Numbered from the stretch's first letter, positions 23,185 through 31,108 are shown. The stretch is 37,391 bases of DNA from Thiohalophilus sp046483665 (GCF_046483665.1 NZ_JAWOCR010000042.1:1-37391); one strand, 5' to 3'. Program-made: numbers and translations. The notes: generated by a model not told the origin, from the sequence alone.

Positions 23185-23553
23185 ATGGTTGCGGCACCCC
23201 CCAAAGCCCCCGGTGGCGGACGACAGGGTATCCTTTCCCTGACTATCAAGGACAAGAGCGCGCTCTATGCCGCCTATATGCCGTTTGTGAAAAACGGCGG
23301 TCTGTTTATACCCACCAACAAGAGCTACAACCTTGGCGACGAGGTTTTTATGCTGCTGACCCTGATGGAAGAGAAAGAAAAACTGCCCGTGGCCGGCAAG
23401 ATCGTGTGGATTACCCCCAAAGGCTCGCAGGGCAACCGGGCCGCCGGCATCGGCGTGCAGTTCAGCGATCAGGACGACGGCAGCGCCCGCACCAAGATCG
23501 AAACCTACCTGGCCGGCGCGCTGAAATCTGATCGCCAGACTCACACGATGTAA
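23185..23553 (+). CDS. pilZ: Type IV pilus assembly PilZ protein
   Basis: A 122-residue single PilZ-domain protein. The order holB-pilZ-tatD is the one found in Pseudomonas, where PilZ is needed for type IV pilus formation and acts with the PilB/FimX system. The sequence begins PPKAPGGGRQGILSLTIKDK and has YMPFVKNGGLFIPTNK and AAGIGVQFSDQ. It lacks the RxxxR and D/NxSxxG motifs that bind cyclic di-GMP, as known for this orthologue, so it probably does not bind the nucleotide itself. Its presence implies that the organism makes type IV pili. Element 6 follows directly. Confidence 0.93.
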   Translation: MVAAPPKAPGGGRQGILSLTIKDKSALYAAYMPFVKNGGLFIPTNKSYNLGDEVFMLLTLMEEKEKLPVAGKIVWITPKGSQGNRAAGIGVQFSDQDDGSARTKIETYLAGALKSDRQTHTM

Positions 23554-23562
23554 TTAACAGGG

Positions 23563-23638
23563 CCGAGGGACGAGTGACGAGGGCCGAGAAAAAGGTCCGT
23601 TTGTTTTCCTCGTTACTCGTCCCTCGTACCTCGTCACT
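23563..23638. repeat. Inverted short-period repeat element 6 (7-bp CGAGGGA / CGAGTGA unit)
   Basis: Left arm (23564-23588) is built of 7-bp units CGAGGGA, CGAGTGA, CGAGGGC. Right arm (about 23606-23637) contains the reverse complement, with one stretch of 18 bases matching at 17 positions. It fills the pilZ-tatD gap. The unit is unrelated to that of elements 1-4, but the architecture is the same. Confidence 0.85.
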
Positions 23639-23687
23639 TTTCTGTAGTATCATACACGGCCAAATTCATCGGAACTTGTAAGCCTAT

Positions 23688-24470
23688 ATGTACCTGGTCG
23701 ATTCCCATTGTCATCTTGATCGCATCGATCTCGAACCCTTCGACGGCAAACTCGAAGGCGCGCTGCAAAATGCCCGCGAACATGGGATAGAACACATGCT
23801 GTGTGTCTGTATCAACATGGAAAACCGCACGGACGTGCTGGATGTGGCGCGTAACCATGACTTCATTTCCGCCTCGGTCGGGGTGCATCCCAATGAGGAT
23901 GAAGGCCACGACCCGGAAGTGGAGGAGCTGGTCGAACTGGCCGCCGACGAGAACATCGTGGCTATCGGTGAGACCGGTCTGGATTACTTTCGCAGCGAAG
24001 GCGATCTCCAATGGCAACGGGACCGTTTCCGCCGCCACATCGCCGCCGCCAAACAGAGCGACAAGCCCCTGATCATCCACATGCGCGAGGCCACCGACGA
24101 CACCCTGCGCATCCTCAAGGAGGAGAGAGCGGACGAAATCGGCGGCGTCATGCACTGTTTCGTCGAAGACTGGGAAACCGCCAAAAAGGCGCTGGATCTC
24201 AACTTCTACATCTCCTTCTCCGGTATCGTCACCTTCAAAAGCGCCAAAGCACTGCAGGAAGTGGCGAAAAACGTTCCGGCCGACCGCTACCTGGTCGAAA
24301 CCGACTCGCCCTATCTCGCCCCGGTGCCGTATCGCGGTAAAAGCAACCAGCCCGCCTGGACCCGGCATGTGGCCGAATTTATTTCAGATTTACGCGAAAC
24401 GGATCTGGAAACCGTTGCCGAACAAACCACCAACAACTATTTCGAGCTGTTCAAACATGACAAAAAGTAA
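23688..24470 (+). CDS. ycfH: TatD-family metal-dependent deoxyribonuclease (YcfH)
   Basis: Amidohydrolase-fold metallonuclease of 260 residues; TatD relatives act as 3'-5' exonucleases or AP endonucleases on DNA, and D-aminoacyl-tRNA deacylase activity has been proposed for some. Metal ligands visible are H7 and H9 (DSHCHLD), E95 (IGETGLDYF), H131 (IIHMREA), H156 (VMHCFVE) and D206 (VETDSPYLAP). The holB/pilZ neighbourhood makes it the YcfH branch rather than TatD itself. The stop lies 14 bases inside the following SET gene. Confidence 0.94.
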   Translation: MYLVDSHCHLDRIDLEPFDGKLEGALQNAREHGIEHMLCVCINMENRTDVLDVARNHDFISASVGVHPNEDEGHDPEVEELVELAADENIVAIGETGLDYFRSEGDLQWQRDRFRRHIAAAKQSDKPLIIHMREATDDTLRILKEERADEIGGVMHCFVEDWETAKKALDLNFYISFSGIVTFKSAKALQEVAKNVPADRYLVETDSPYLAPVPYRGKSNQPAWTRHVAEFISDLRETDLETVAEQTTNNYFELFKHDKK

Positions 24471-24762
24471 ATTTGAAGTGGCGGAAAGCCCGATCCACGG
24501 CAAAGGACTGTTTGCCACTGCGCCAATCAAAAAAGGAGAATTCCTGGGGAATCTCAAGACCCGCGCGGCCAAAAAGGACGGGCCCTATGTGCTGTGGTGC
24601 GACGATGGCAAGGGGCGTGAGGTGATCTGCGATTTTCGCTTTATCAACCATTCCCGCAAAGCGAATGTGGCCTATTACGATGATCTGACCGTGATGGCGC
24701 TCAAAAACATCAAGCCCGGCGAAGAGCTGGTGCACAATTACGGGGATGAGTGGGAAGACTAA
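24457..24762 (+). CDS. Minimal SET-domain protein, putative lysine methyltransferase
   Basis: A 101-residue protein that is essentially one SET domain. It has the GxG-type cofactor segment PIHGKGLFA, the FINHSRKANV motif (the NHS that binds S-adenosylmethionine) and the catalytic-tyrosine end GEELVHNYGDEW. SET proteins transfer methyl groups to lysine side chains. In bacteria small SET proteins occur sporadically and their targets are mostly unknown. There are no pre-SET or post-SET cysteines. The ATG is 14 bases upstream of the tatD stop, so it is translationally coupled to tatD. The substrate cannot be inferred. Confidence 0.85.
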   Translation: MTKSKFEVAESPIHGKGLFATAPIKKGEFLGNLKTRAAKKDGPYVLWCDDGKGREVICDFRFINHSRKANVAYYDDLTVMALKNIKPGEELVHNYGDEWED

Positions 24763-24835
24763 ACTCGCTTTGAGCGTACAGGCGTGATGCTTGTTTCTGA
24801 TGTCCCGGATGGCCTGGGCATCGAAATAGAGTCTG

Positions 24836-25048
24836 TTATCTGGCAAGTAATTTACCCAGCTCTTCGTTTTCCTTGATGGAACCGGATAGGTGTTCGAGGG
24901 TTATCGGGCGAACTCTGTGCTTACGCACAGAGTCTTCAATGGCTTCGGTGAGTAGCTGGGAGAGGCTTTTATGCGATTCCTTTGCAAGCTTCTGCAACGC
25001 CTTCCACGCGGCAGCATCGACTCTGGCACTGATTTTTATTTTCGGCAT
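24836..25048 (-). CDS. Ribbon-helix-helix DNA-binding protein, orphan antitoxin-like
   Basis: A 70-residue protein beginning MPKIKISARVDAAAWKALQK, followed by LAKESHKSLSQLLTEAIEDSV. This is a beta-strand plus two helices in the CopG/Arc-type ribbon-helix-helix pattern. The tail HLSGSIKENEELGKLLAR resembles the toxin-binding end of antitoxins paired with PIN-domain toxins. No toxin follows: only 73 bases separate it from the convergent SET gene. A short frame beginning across its stop (LPDNRLYFDAQAIRDIRNKH) might be a toxin remnant, but I cannot identify it. It may alternatively act alone as a repressor. Confidence 0.75.
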   Translation of the reverse strand: MPKIKISARVDAAAWKALQKLAKESHKSLSQLLTEAIEDSVRKHRVRPITLEHLSGSIKENEELGKLLAR

Positions 25049-25089
25049 AACCTATACCATATAACTCAATAAAAACAGAAACCTACAAA

Positions 25090-25296
25090 TCACTTCTCAA
25101 CCCATTTCTCACCGCTTTTCCGATACTTTTTCTTGACCGCGCTCCAGGCCACCTTGTGCGCCGTGGCCTCACGGTCCTCCCGATCCGCATATTCCTTCCA
25201 GGCGTGGTTGAACGCTTCTTTGTAGATCTGCTGGGCCTCGGTGGGCAGGTTATTGCGCACTGAATCGGGGAGTTGATCAATACGGTCGTAGGGCAT
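25090..25296 (-). CDS. chaB: ChaB family protein
   Basis: A 68-residue protein beginning MPYDRIDQLPDSVRNNLP and containing AQQIYKEAFNHAWKEY and TAHKVAWSAVKKKY. This closely follows E. coli ChaB, annotated as a regulator of the ChaA cation antiporter on thin evidence. The frame is open upstream through repeat element 7, but that extension only translates the 7-bp repeat, so the ATG at 25296 is the start. The nearest Shine-Dalgarno, AGGA, is partly formed by the edge of the repeat. No chaA is present. Confidence 0.88.
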   Translation of the reverse strand: MPYDRIDQLPDSVRNNLPTEAQQIYKEAFNHAWKEYADREDREATAHKVAWSAVKKKYRKSGEKWVEK

Positions 25297-25309
25297 AGTA
25301 ATAATAGTC

Positions 25310-25461
25310 CTGAGTGCTGAGTCCTGAGTCCTGAGTGCTGAGTGCTGAGTGCAGAGTTCTGAGTTCTGAGTTCTGAGTCTGAATGTCGGATACCGCGTTG
25401 CTATATCCGGCCTACATCTAACACTTAGTACTAAGAACTTAGCACTCAGCACTCAGCACTA
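25310..25461. repeat. Inverted short-period repeat element 7 (7-bp CTGAGTG unit), with nested hairpin
   Basis: The left arm 25310-25379 holds ten tandem 7-bp units (CTGAGTG, CTGAGTC, CTGAGTT and one CAGAGTT). The right arm (about 25421-25461) has six units of the reverse complement (GCACTCA, GAACTTA). The centre contains a second inverted repeat, TCGGATA / TATCCGG. It separates the thioesterase gene from chaB. The right arm overlaps the last codons and stop of the thioesterase gene. Confidence 0.9.
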
Positions 25462-25859
25462 TCGCCCACCGGGCGAGGTTTGCCCTGCTCGTCGATGGCG
25501 ACGTAGGTGATCTCGGCTTCGGCGACGCGGTCGCATTCGTCGGTGCCGCGGCTGCGTTCGGCGAAACCTTCGATCATGACCCGGATAGAGGTATTGCCGA
25601 CATGAAGCACGCGCGAGTAGAGGCTGATCAGATCGCCGACGTAGACCGGGTTGATGAAACGGAATTCGTTGACGGCGATGGTGACAATGCGCCCGCGGGC
25701 CTGGCGATAGGCCGCGATGCTGCCGGCGATATCGGCCTGGGACATCAGCCAGCCGCCGAAAATGTCGCCGGAGGCGTTGGTGTCGGCCGGCATGGCCATG
25801 ACGCGGATCTGGGGCTCCTCACCCTGCGGCAGTTTGTCGGAATGCAGGTTTTCGCTCAT
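25446..25859 (-). CDS. yciA: YciA-type acyl-CoA thioesterase
   Basis: Hot-dog-fold thioesterase of 137 residues that hydrolyses acyl-CoA. The signature MPADTNASGDIFGGWLMSQA contains the catalytic aspartate, followed by VNEFRFINPVYVGDLISLYS and IEGFAERSR, as in E. coli YciA. The gene overlaps the acyl-CoA ligase stop by 4 bases (ATGA), so the two opposing activities are coupled at the end of the beta-oxidation operon. The last residues (SAEC) and the TGA come from the right arm of repeat element 7, so the natural C-terminus was probably changed by that element. Confidence 0.92.
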   Translation of the reverse strand: MSENLHSDKLPQGEEPQIRVMAMPADTNASGDIFGGWLMSQADIAGSIAAYRQARGRIVTIAVNEFRFINPVYVGDLISLYSRVLHVGNTSIRVMIEGFAERSRGTDECDRVAEAEITYVAIDEQGKPRPVGDSAEC

Positions 25860-27658
25860 TCGTGTCCCCTGTAGAAGCGTGCAATATCATCCGCAAAAGT
25901 TTCCCTCAGTTCGTTGCGCTTGAGCTTGAGAGTGGGCGTAATCAGGCCGTCTTCGATGCCCCAGGGCGTCAGCGTCGCCCTGACACGATAGATCTTTGCA
26001 TAGCCGGGAAAGTCGTGCAGCTGGTGATTGATCTTATCCAGTAACAGCCGGATGATCGTTTTGTTCTCCAGGCTCGCGCTATCGTCGGGATCAAGGTTGT
26101 GATCGCGGGCGATTTGTTGCCAGCTTTCAGGGTTGAGAACGGTGATGCAGCTTAAAAAAGGTTTACCTTCGCCGATCACCATGGCCTGGTCGAAGAGGGG
26201 ATCGTTGGCAATGGCCATTTCGATATCGGCTGGCGGGACCTTCTCGCCATTGGACAGAACGATGATGTCCTTGATGCGCCCGGTGATATAGATAAAGCCG
26301 TTATCGATACGGGCCACATCGCCGGTATGCAGCCATCCCTGTTCGTCAATGATCCCGCGTGTGGCCTCCTCATTGTTCCAGTAACCCTTCATGATACCGG
26401 GGCTGCGCACGAGTAACTCGTTATCATCTCCCAGTTTGACTTCCACATCATCGAGAACCTTGCCGACACTGGCCGGGTCGTTATTTGTGCGGCGATTGAC
26501 ACTTGCCACCGGGCCCAGTTCGGTCATTCCATAGCCCTGTAGCAGGGGCAGCCCCAGGCCGATAAAGGTTCTGGCGACATCGACAGGTAACGGGGCGCCC
26601 CCGCAAACAGCAATGCGCAACCGGCCGCCGAGTTTTTGCATGATCTTTCTGGCCACCAGGGTCTTGAACACAGGCCATAACAGTTGCCGCGGGCGCCAGC
26701 GATCCCGGTCCTGCTGGTGTTCGAACATCTGCCAGCCCGTGCTCACCGCGTTGCTGAACAGTTTACGGGCAAGGGGGGATTTGTCTTCCAGCTGCGCCTT
26801 GATCTTGTTATTGACCCGCTCGTAGATGCGTGGAACAGAGATCAGAATCGTCGGCCGGATGCTCAGCAGATCCTCGGCCAGTTTTTCAATGGAACGCGCA
26901 TAGGCGACGGTCGAGCCGGCTACCATGGGAAGGTAATAGCCCCCGGTGCGCTCGAACATGTGTGACAGCGGCAGGAAGGACAGATAAACATCGTCATTAT
27001 AAAAACGCTCGCACTTTGAGGCAGCACAGGCATTCCAGAGGATATTTTCATGACTCAGCATCACTCCCTTGGGTTTGCCGGTGGTCCCCGAAGTGTAGAC
27101 AATCGAGGCCAGATCCCGGGGGTTTATTTCAGGGCGGACAAGATTGTCTTGCTGGGCCGGGATCCAGTGGCTGATTGAAGTGAGACGCACCTCTGAGTGA
27201 TTGCCCGGATCCTGCAGACTGATAAAGCGTTGTACTGTGTCAAGGCGATCCAGAATACCCTGGAGTATTTGCCAGTGTTCCTGACCTTCGAATAACAGAC
27301 ATTTAACATCGGCATTATCGATGATGTAGGCAATGTTGTCGGGGCGATCATTGGTATATAAAGGTACGACCACCAGCCCGAGTCCGAGCGCAGCCTGTTC
27401 GAACTGAACCCAGGCGGGACAGTTACGCAGGATTAACCCGACCCGCGTGCCAGGTTCCAGGTTTTCCCGGGCGAGTGCGGTTTGCCAGCGAGCCACTTCC
27501 TCTGCCATTTGCTGCCAGCTGATATCCTCCCATTGATGAGTGCTGGAATTGTAGTGACGATAGGCAATACGATGCGGGCTGCGACGAACCCGTTCCTGAA
27601 ACAGGCCGTGCAGATTGCCGGCCTCTTCCTGGCTGATTATATCGCTTATTGAGTTCAT
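25856..27658 (-). CDS. Long-chain acyl-CoA synthetase (AMP-forming)
   Basis: Adenylate-forming ligase of 600 residues that activates fatty acids with ATP and CoA. The AMP-binding loop is SIVYTSGTTGKPKGVMLSHE. Other family motifs are QGYGMTELGPV, GWLHTGDVARID and IKDIIVLSNGEKVPP. Length and the FAA1/FadD15-like N-terminus (SWQQMAEEVARWQTAL) place it with long-chain ligases of the eukaryote-like group rather than E. coli FadD. It is the fourth gene of the fad operon, starting 20 bases after fadJ, and supplies the acyl-CoA for FadE. There is no signal peptide; probably cytosolic and membrane-associated. Confidence 0.93.
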   Translation of the reverse strand: MNSISDIISQEEAGNLHGLFQERVRRSPHRIAYRHYNSSTHQWEDISWQQMAEEVARWQTALARENLEPGTRVGLILRNCPAWVQFEQAALGLGLVVVPLYTNDRPDNIAYIIDNADVKCLLFEGQEHWQILQGILDRLDTVQRFISLQDPGNHSEVRLTSISHWIPAQQDNLVRPEINPRDLASIVYTSGTTGKPKGVMLSHENILWNACAASKCERFYNDDVYLSFLPLSHMFERTGGYYLPMVAGSTVAYARSIEKLAEDLLSIRPTILISVPRIYERVNNKIKAQLEDKSPLARKLFSNAVSTGWQMFEHQQDRDRWRPRQLLWPVFKTLVARKIMQKLGGRLRIAVCGGAPLPVDVARTFIGLGLPLLQGYGMTELGPVASVNRRTNNDPASVGKVLDDVEVKLGDDNELLVRSPGIMKGYWNNEEATRGIIDEQGWLHTGDVARIDNGFIYITGRIKDIIVLSNGEKVPPADIEMAIANDPLFDQAMVIGEGKPFLSCITVLNPESWQQIARDHNLDPDDSASLENKTIIRLLLDKINHQLHDFPGYAKIYRVRATLTPWGIEDGLITPTLKLKRNELRETFADDIARFYRGHE

Positions 27659-27678
27659 GCGATGTTCCTGTCAGTCAA

Positions 27679-29712
27679 TCAGTGCAACTGAGACCAGCCG
27701 CCATCTGGTGTGAAGCGGGGACCGTAACGTTGTTGTAACTGGCCGAGCATTTTTTCCATCTGCTCATAGCCGCGACAGTCCGCATAGTGCAACGGCCCAC
27801 CGCGGAACGGAGCGAAGCCGGTACCAAAAATCACACCTGCATCGGCCAGATCGGCTTCCTCGACGATGTTCTCTCGCAGGCAGGCAACCGTTTCATTGAT
27901 GAGTCGCAGAATCATGCGATCCTGAATGTCGGCGGGGGGCGTATAGCTTTTGTCGGGGCGGGGCTTGACCGGTTTGCCTTTTTTGAAGGTATAAAAACCC
28001 TGACCGGTTTTCTTGCCCAGCTTGCCCTTATCTACCAGCTTGCGCAATTTTTCCGGCACGGTGATGTCCATTGACTCGGAAAGTATCTCCGCGACTTTGA
28101 GACAGATATCCAGTCCGACGGTGTCGGCCAGTTCGATCGGTCCCATCGGCATGCCGAATTTCACGGCTTCATCGTCGATGACTTTCAGGGGAATGCCTTC
28201 GTCAGTCAGGGTCACCGCTTCCAGCAGGTAGGGCATCAGCACGCGGTTAACCAGAAAACCGGGCTTGCTGGCCACCGGCAGGGGCAGTTTGCGAATGGCC
28301 CTGGTGAAACTGCTGGCCTGATTCACGCTGTCTTCATCGGTGTGCTGGCCATGAACGATTTCTACCAGGGGCATTTTCGCCACGGGATTGAAAAAGTGCA
28401 GCCCGATCAATCGTTCAGGTTTGTTCAGCGCCGTGGCCAGTGTTTCCAGCGGGATGCTGGAGGTGTTGGTCGCAATCAGGGCGTGATCCGGCAGTTCGGG
28501 TTCGATATCACGCAGCAGATCCTGTTTGACCTTGATGTCTTCGAAGATGGCTTCGATAACGATGTCCGCGCGTTTGAGGCCATGGCCATGGGGATCGGGA
28601 ATCAGTCTATCCATGGCGCCGTTGATGGCAATCCGGGCCTTCAGTTTACTTTTGTAGAGTTTGTGCGCGGCCTTGATTACCCGGCCGATGGCCTCGGTCT
28701 TCGGATCCTGAACAGTGACCTGAAAGCCCTGCATGGCGCACCAGGCGGCAATGTCGCCGCCCATGACGCCGGCCCCGATCACATGCACCTGTCTGGGGGC
28801 ATAATCGATCTGTCGGCCGAGGGACTTCATCCGCTCCTGTAACTGGAACACCCGGATCAGATTGCGCGCGGTCTTGCCCACAATCAGCCGGGCCACGGAC
28901 AGGGCTTCCTCTTTGAGCATCTGCTGGCGATCGTCGAAATGGTTTTGCCACAGATCGAGCAGGGCGTAGGGCGCCGGATAGTGAGCGCGCGGGGCTTTTT
29001 TGGCGACTTTTTTGGCCATGTATCTGGCCAGCCAGGGACGCAGCCATTTATGGTTCAGCCACCGCATCCAGAACGGCAGTGTCTGTTTGGCCGGCGGGTG
29101 CAATACTGTCTGGGTCGCCGCGTTGAGCAGATGGCGTTTGGGCACCGCGTGCTGGATCAATTTCATCCGTTTGGCGGCGCGTGCCGAGAGAGTGCGGCCG
29201 GTCAGCATCAGATCCATGGCATTCAGGGGGCCGAGGGTCTCGATGCTGCGCACGGTCCCGCCGAACCCGGGATGAATCCCGAGTTTGACTTCCGGCAGGC
29301 CGATACGGGTGGCCGGATCCTCATCGGCGATGCGATAGCGACAGGCCAGCGCCAGTTCCAGCCCGCCGCCCAGACAAAAGCCGTGGATCAGCGCCACCGT
29401 CGGGCAGGGCAGGTTCTCCAGTTTTTGAAAAATGGTATGCCCCCGTTCGATGGCCGCCTGGGCTTCGCCCTGATCGTTGAACTCGGTGAACTCGTTGACA
29501 TCGGCGCCGGCGATAAAACCGTTGGCCTTGTCGGAAAGCATCACCACACCGCGCGGCGGCTTGCTCAGCAGCTCGCCGAGAATGGTATCCAGTTCATTGA
29601 GGACGCCGGCCGACAGGGTATTGGTGCTGCTCTGTGCCTTATCCAGATGCAACCAGGCAATGTGATGATCATCGTGGACGACGTTCCAGTTTTTATAATT
29701 TGTTGCAGCCAT
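27679..29712 (-). CDS. fadJ: Fatty-acid oxidation complex alpha subunit (enoyl-CoA hydratase / 3-hydroxyacyl-CoA dehydrogenase)
   Basis: Bifunctional enzyme of 677 residues. The N-terminal crotonase domain has the oxyanion loop GFIAGADVNEF and both catalytic glutamates, E119 (GGGLEL) and E141 (LPEVKLGIHPGFGG). After a basic linker with KKVAKKAPR, the NAD domain starts at HVIGAGVMGGDIAAW (about 310), with catalytic H439 in GLHFFNPVAKMPLVEIV. C-terminal domains end in the TGQGFYTF region and GTGFAPFRGGPLHYA. At 677 residues it is shorter than FadJ (714) or FadB (729). FadJ is preferred because the partner thiolase is FadI-like. It starts 21 bases after the thiolase stop. Confidence 0.9.
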   Translation of the reverse strand: MAATNYKNWNVVHDDHHIAWLHLDKAQSSTNTLSAGVLNELDTILGELLSKPPRGVVMLSDKANGFIAGADVNEFTEFNDQGEAQAAIERGHTIFQKLENLPCPTVALIHGFCLGGGLELALACRYRIADEDPATRIGLPEVKLGIHPGFGGTVRSIETLGPLNAMDLMLTGRTLSARAAKRMKLIQHAVPKRHLLNAATQTVLHPPAKQTLPFWMRWLNHKWLRPWLARYMAKKVAKKAPRAHYPAPYALLDLWQNHFDDRQQMLKEEALSVARLIVGKTARNLIRVFQLQERMKSLGRQIDYAPRQVHVIGAGVMGGDIAAWCAMQGFQVTVQDPKTEAIGRVIKAAHKLYKSKLKARIAINGAMDRLIPDPHGHGLKRADIVIEAIFEDIKVKQDLLRDIEPELPDHALIATNTSSIPLETLATALNKPERLIGLHFFNPVAKMPLVEIVHGQHTDEDSVNQASSFTRAIRKLPLPVASKPGFLVNRVLMPYLLEAVTLTDEGIPLKVIDDEAVKFGMPMGPIELADTVGLDICLKVAEILSESMDITVPEKLRKLVDKGKLGKKTGQGFYTFKKGKPVKPRPDKSYTPPADIQDRMILRLINETVACLRENIVEEADLADAGVIFGTGFAPFRGGPLHYADCRGYEQMEKMLGQLQQRYGPRFTPDGGWSQLH

Positions 29713-29733
29713 GTTTTATCAATCCTGTTTGCG

Positions 29734-31095
29734 TTACGCGGTTTCCACCAGCATGGCACCACCCTGGCCTCCGCCGATGCAGAGGCTGGCCATGCCGCGT
29801 TTGGCATTGTGTTGTTTCAGGACCTGGAGCAGGTGCAGAACAATCCGCGCGCCGCTGGTACCGACCGGATGGCCGAGGCTGATGCCGCCGCCGTCAACGT
29901 TGAGGCGGGCCTGATCGATGCTACCCATGGCGCCGCGTAACCCCAGCTCGTTCTTGCAGTAGTTGCTGTCTTCCCAGGCCCGCAGACAGGCCAGGACCTG
30001 GGCGGCAAAGGCTTCGTTGATTTCCCAGTAGTCGATATCGTCAGGTTTGAGCTTGTGGCGCTGCATCAGCGGCGTCATGGCATGCACCGGCCCAAGCCCC
30101 ATCTGTGCGGCGTCCAGTCCCGCCCAGTGGGTGTCGACAATGCGCCCGAGCACCGGCAAATCATGTTGTTTGACCGCCTTTTCACTGGCCAGCAGCAACA
30201 TAGCCGCGCCGTCGGTGACCTGCGCACTGTTACCGGCGGTGACATTTCCGAATGGCCTGTCAAACACCGGCTTCAGTTTGCCCAGCTGTTCCACGGTACT
30301 GTCACCGCGGATGCCGTCGTCCTGTTCATACACCTTGCCATGGCGGTCATAGATCGGTTCGATTTCATCCAGCCGGCCTTCCTGCATGGCGGCGGCCAGA
30401 CGATGATGGCTGCGTACGGCAAATTCGTCCATCTGCTCGCGGCTGATGCCAAAGCGCCAGGCCAGGTTTTCGGCGGTCTGCCCCATGGAAAGACCCACCA
30501 CCGGATCGGTCAGGCCGCGCAGCAGGCCAATGACCGGCTTGAGATGCTGCAGGCGTAGCTGACCAAGCGTCTTGAGCCGCTGGCCGACCGTTTTGGCACT
30601 CATCCAGGCCCCCAGCCAGGCGACCATCTGTTCGTTCCACAGCACCGGGGCGTGACTCATGGCCTCGACGCCGCCGGCCAGCACCAGATCAGCGCGACCC
30701 ATGGCAATATCCTTGGCGGCGCTGTCCAGTGCCTGCATGCCCGAGGCGCAGTTACGCTGCACGGTCCAGGCCGGCACATGGTTGCCCAGACCCAGGCGCA
30801 ATGCCGCCACGCGGGCGATATTCGCCTCGTCAGGTCCGGGCATCACGCAGCCGGTGATGACCTCGTCGATCAGACCGGGATCAAAACCCTGGCGCAGGAG
30901 CAGGGGACGGCTACAGCCGAGCAACAGATCAGCGGCGGCAAACGGTCCCGGTTTGTTTCGGGCCTTCAGGTGCGGCGTCCGGCTGCCATCGACGATATAG
31001 ATCGGGCGTCGGCTGCCGCCGGAAGCGGTACTCTTCTTGCGCGTGGCGGTTTTTTTGGCGGTCTTCTTTGCCGTTTTCTTTTTCACTTCTGCCAT
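29734..31095 (-). CDS. fadI: 3-ketoacyl-CoA thiolase (FadI-like) with lysine-rich N-terminal tail
   Basis: Thiolase of 453 residues that cleaves 3-ketoacyl-CoA. It has the acyl-carrying cysteine C116 (RNCASGMQAL), NEAFAAQVL, GHPVGTSGAR and the second cysteine in CIGGGQGGAM. The insert SQRLKTLGQL-like segment (VGQRLKTLGQLRL) resembles FadI. The unusual part is the first 30 residues, MAEVKKKTAKKTAKKTATRK and onward, a histone-H1-like Lys/Ala/Thr tail before the usual RPIYIVDGSRTP start. AAAGG lies 6 bases before the ATG and no better internal start is seen, so the tail is probably translated. It starts 13 bases after the fadE stop. Confidence 0.93.
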   Translation of the reverse strand: MAEVKKKTAKKTAKKTATRKKSTASGGSRRPIYIVDGSRTPHLKARNKPGPFAAADLLLGCSRPLLLRQGFDPGLIDEVITGCVMPGPDEANIARVAALRLGLGNHVPAWTVQRNCASGMQALDSAAKDIAMGRADLVLAGGVEAMSHAPVLWNEQMVAWLGAWMSAKTVGQRLKTLGQLRLQHLKPVIGLLRGLTDPVVGLSMGQTAENLAWRFGISREQMDEFAVRSHHRLAAAMQEGRLDEIEPIYDRHGKVYEQDDGIRGDSTVEQLGKLKPVFDRPFGNVTAGNSAQVTDGAAMLLLASEKAVKQHDLPVLGRIVDTHWAGLDAAQMGLGPVHAMTPLMQRHKLKPDDIDYWEINEAFAAQVLACLRAWEDSNYCKNELGLRGAMGSIDQARLNVDGGGISLGHPVGTSGARIVLHLLQVLKQHNAKRGMASLCIGGGQGGAMLVETA

Positions 31096-31108
31096 GAGTT
31101 AACCTTTG

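Noticed and set aside
23185..23553. Cyclic-di-GMP binding by PilZ
   Set aside because: RxxxR and D/NxSxxG motifs are absent, consistent with the non-binding PilZ orthologue.
25297..25452. N-terminal extension of ChaB
   Set aside because: The extra residues only translate the CTGAGTG repeat; MPYDR at 25296 matches the family start.
28939..29940. 333-codon plus-strand open frame
   Set aside because: Antisense to fadJ and the end of the thiolase gene; both sense products carry catalytic motifs.
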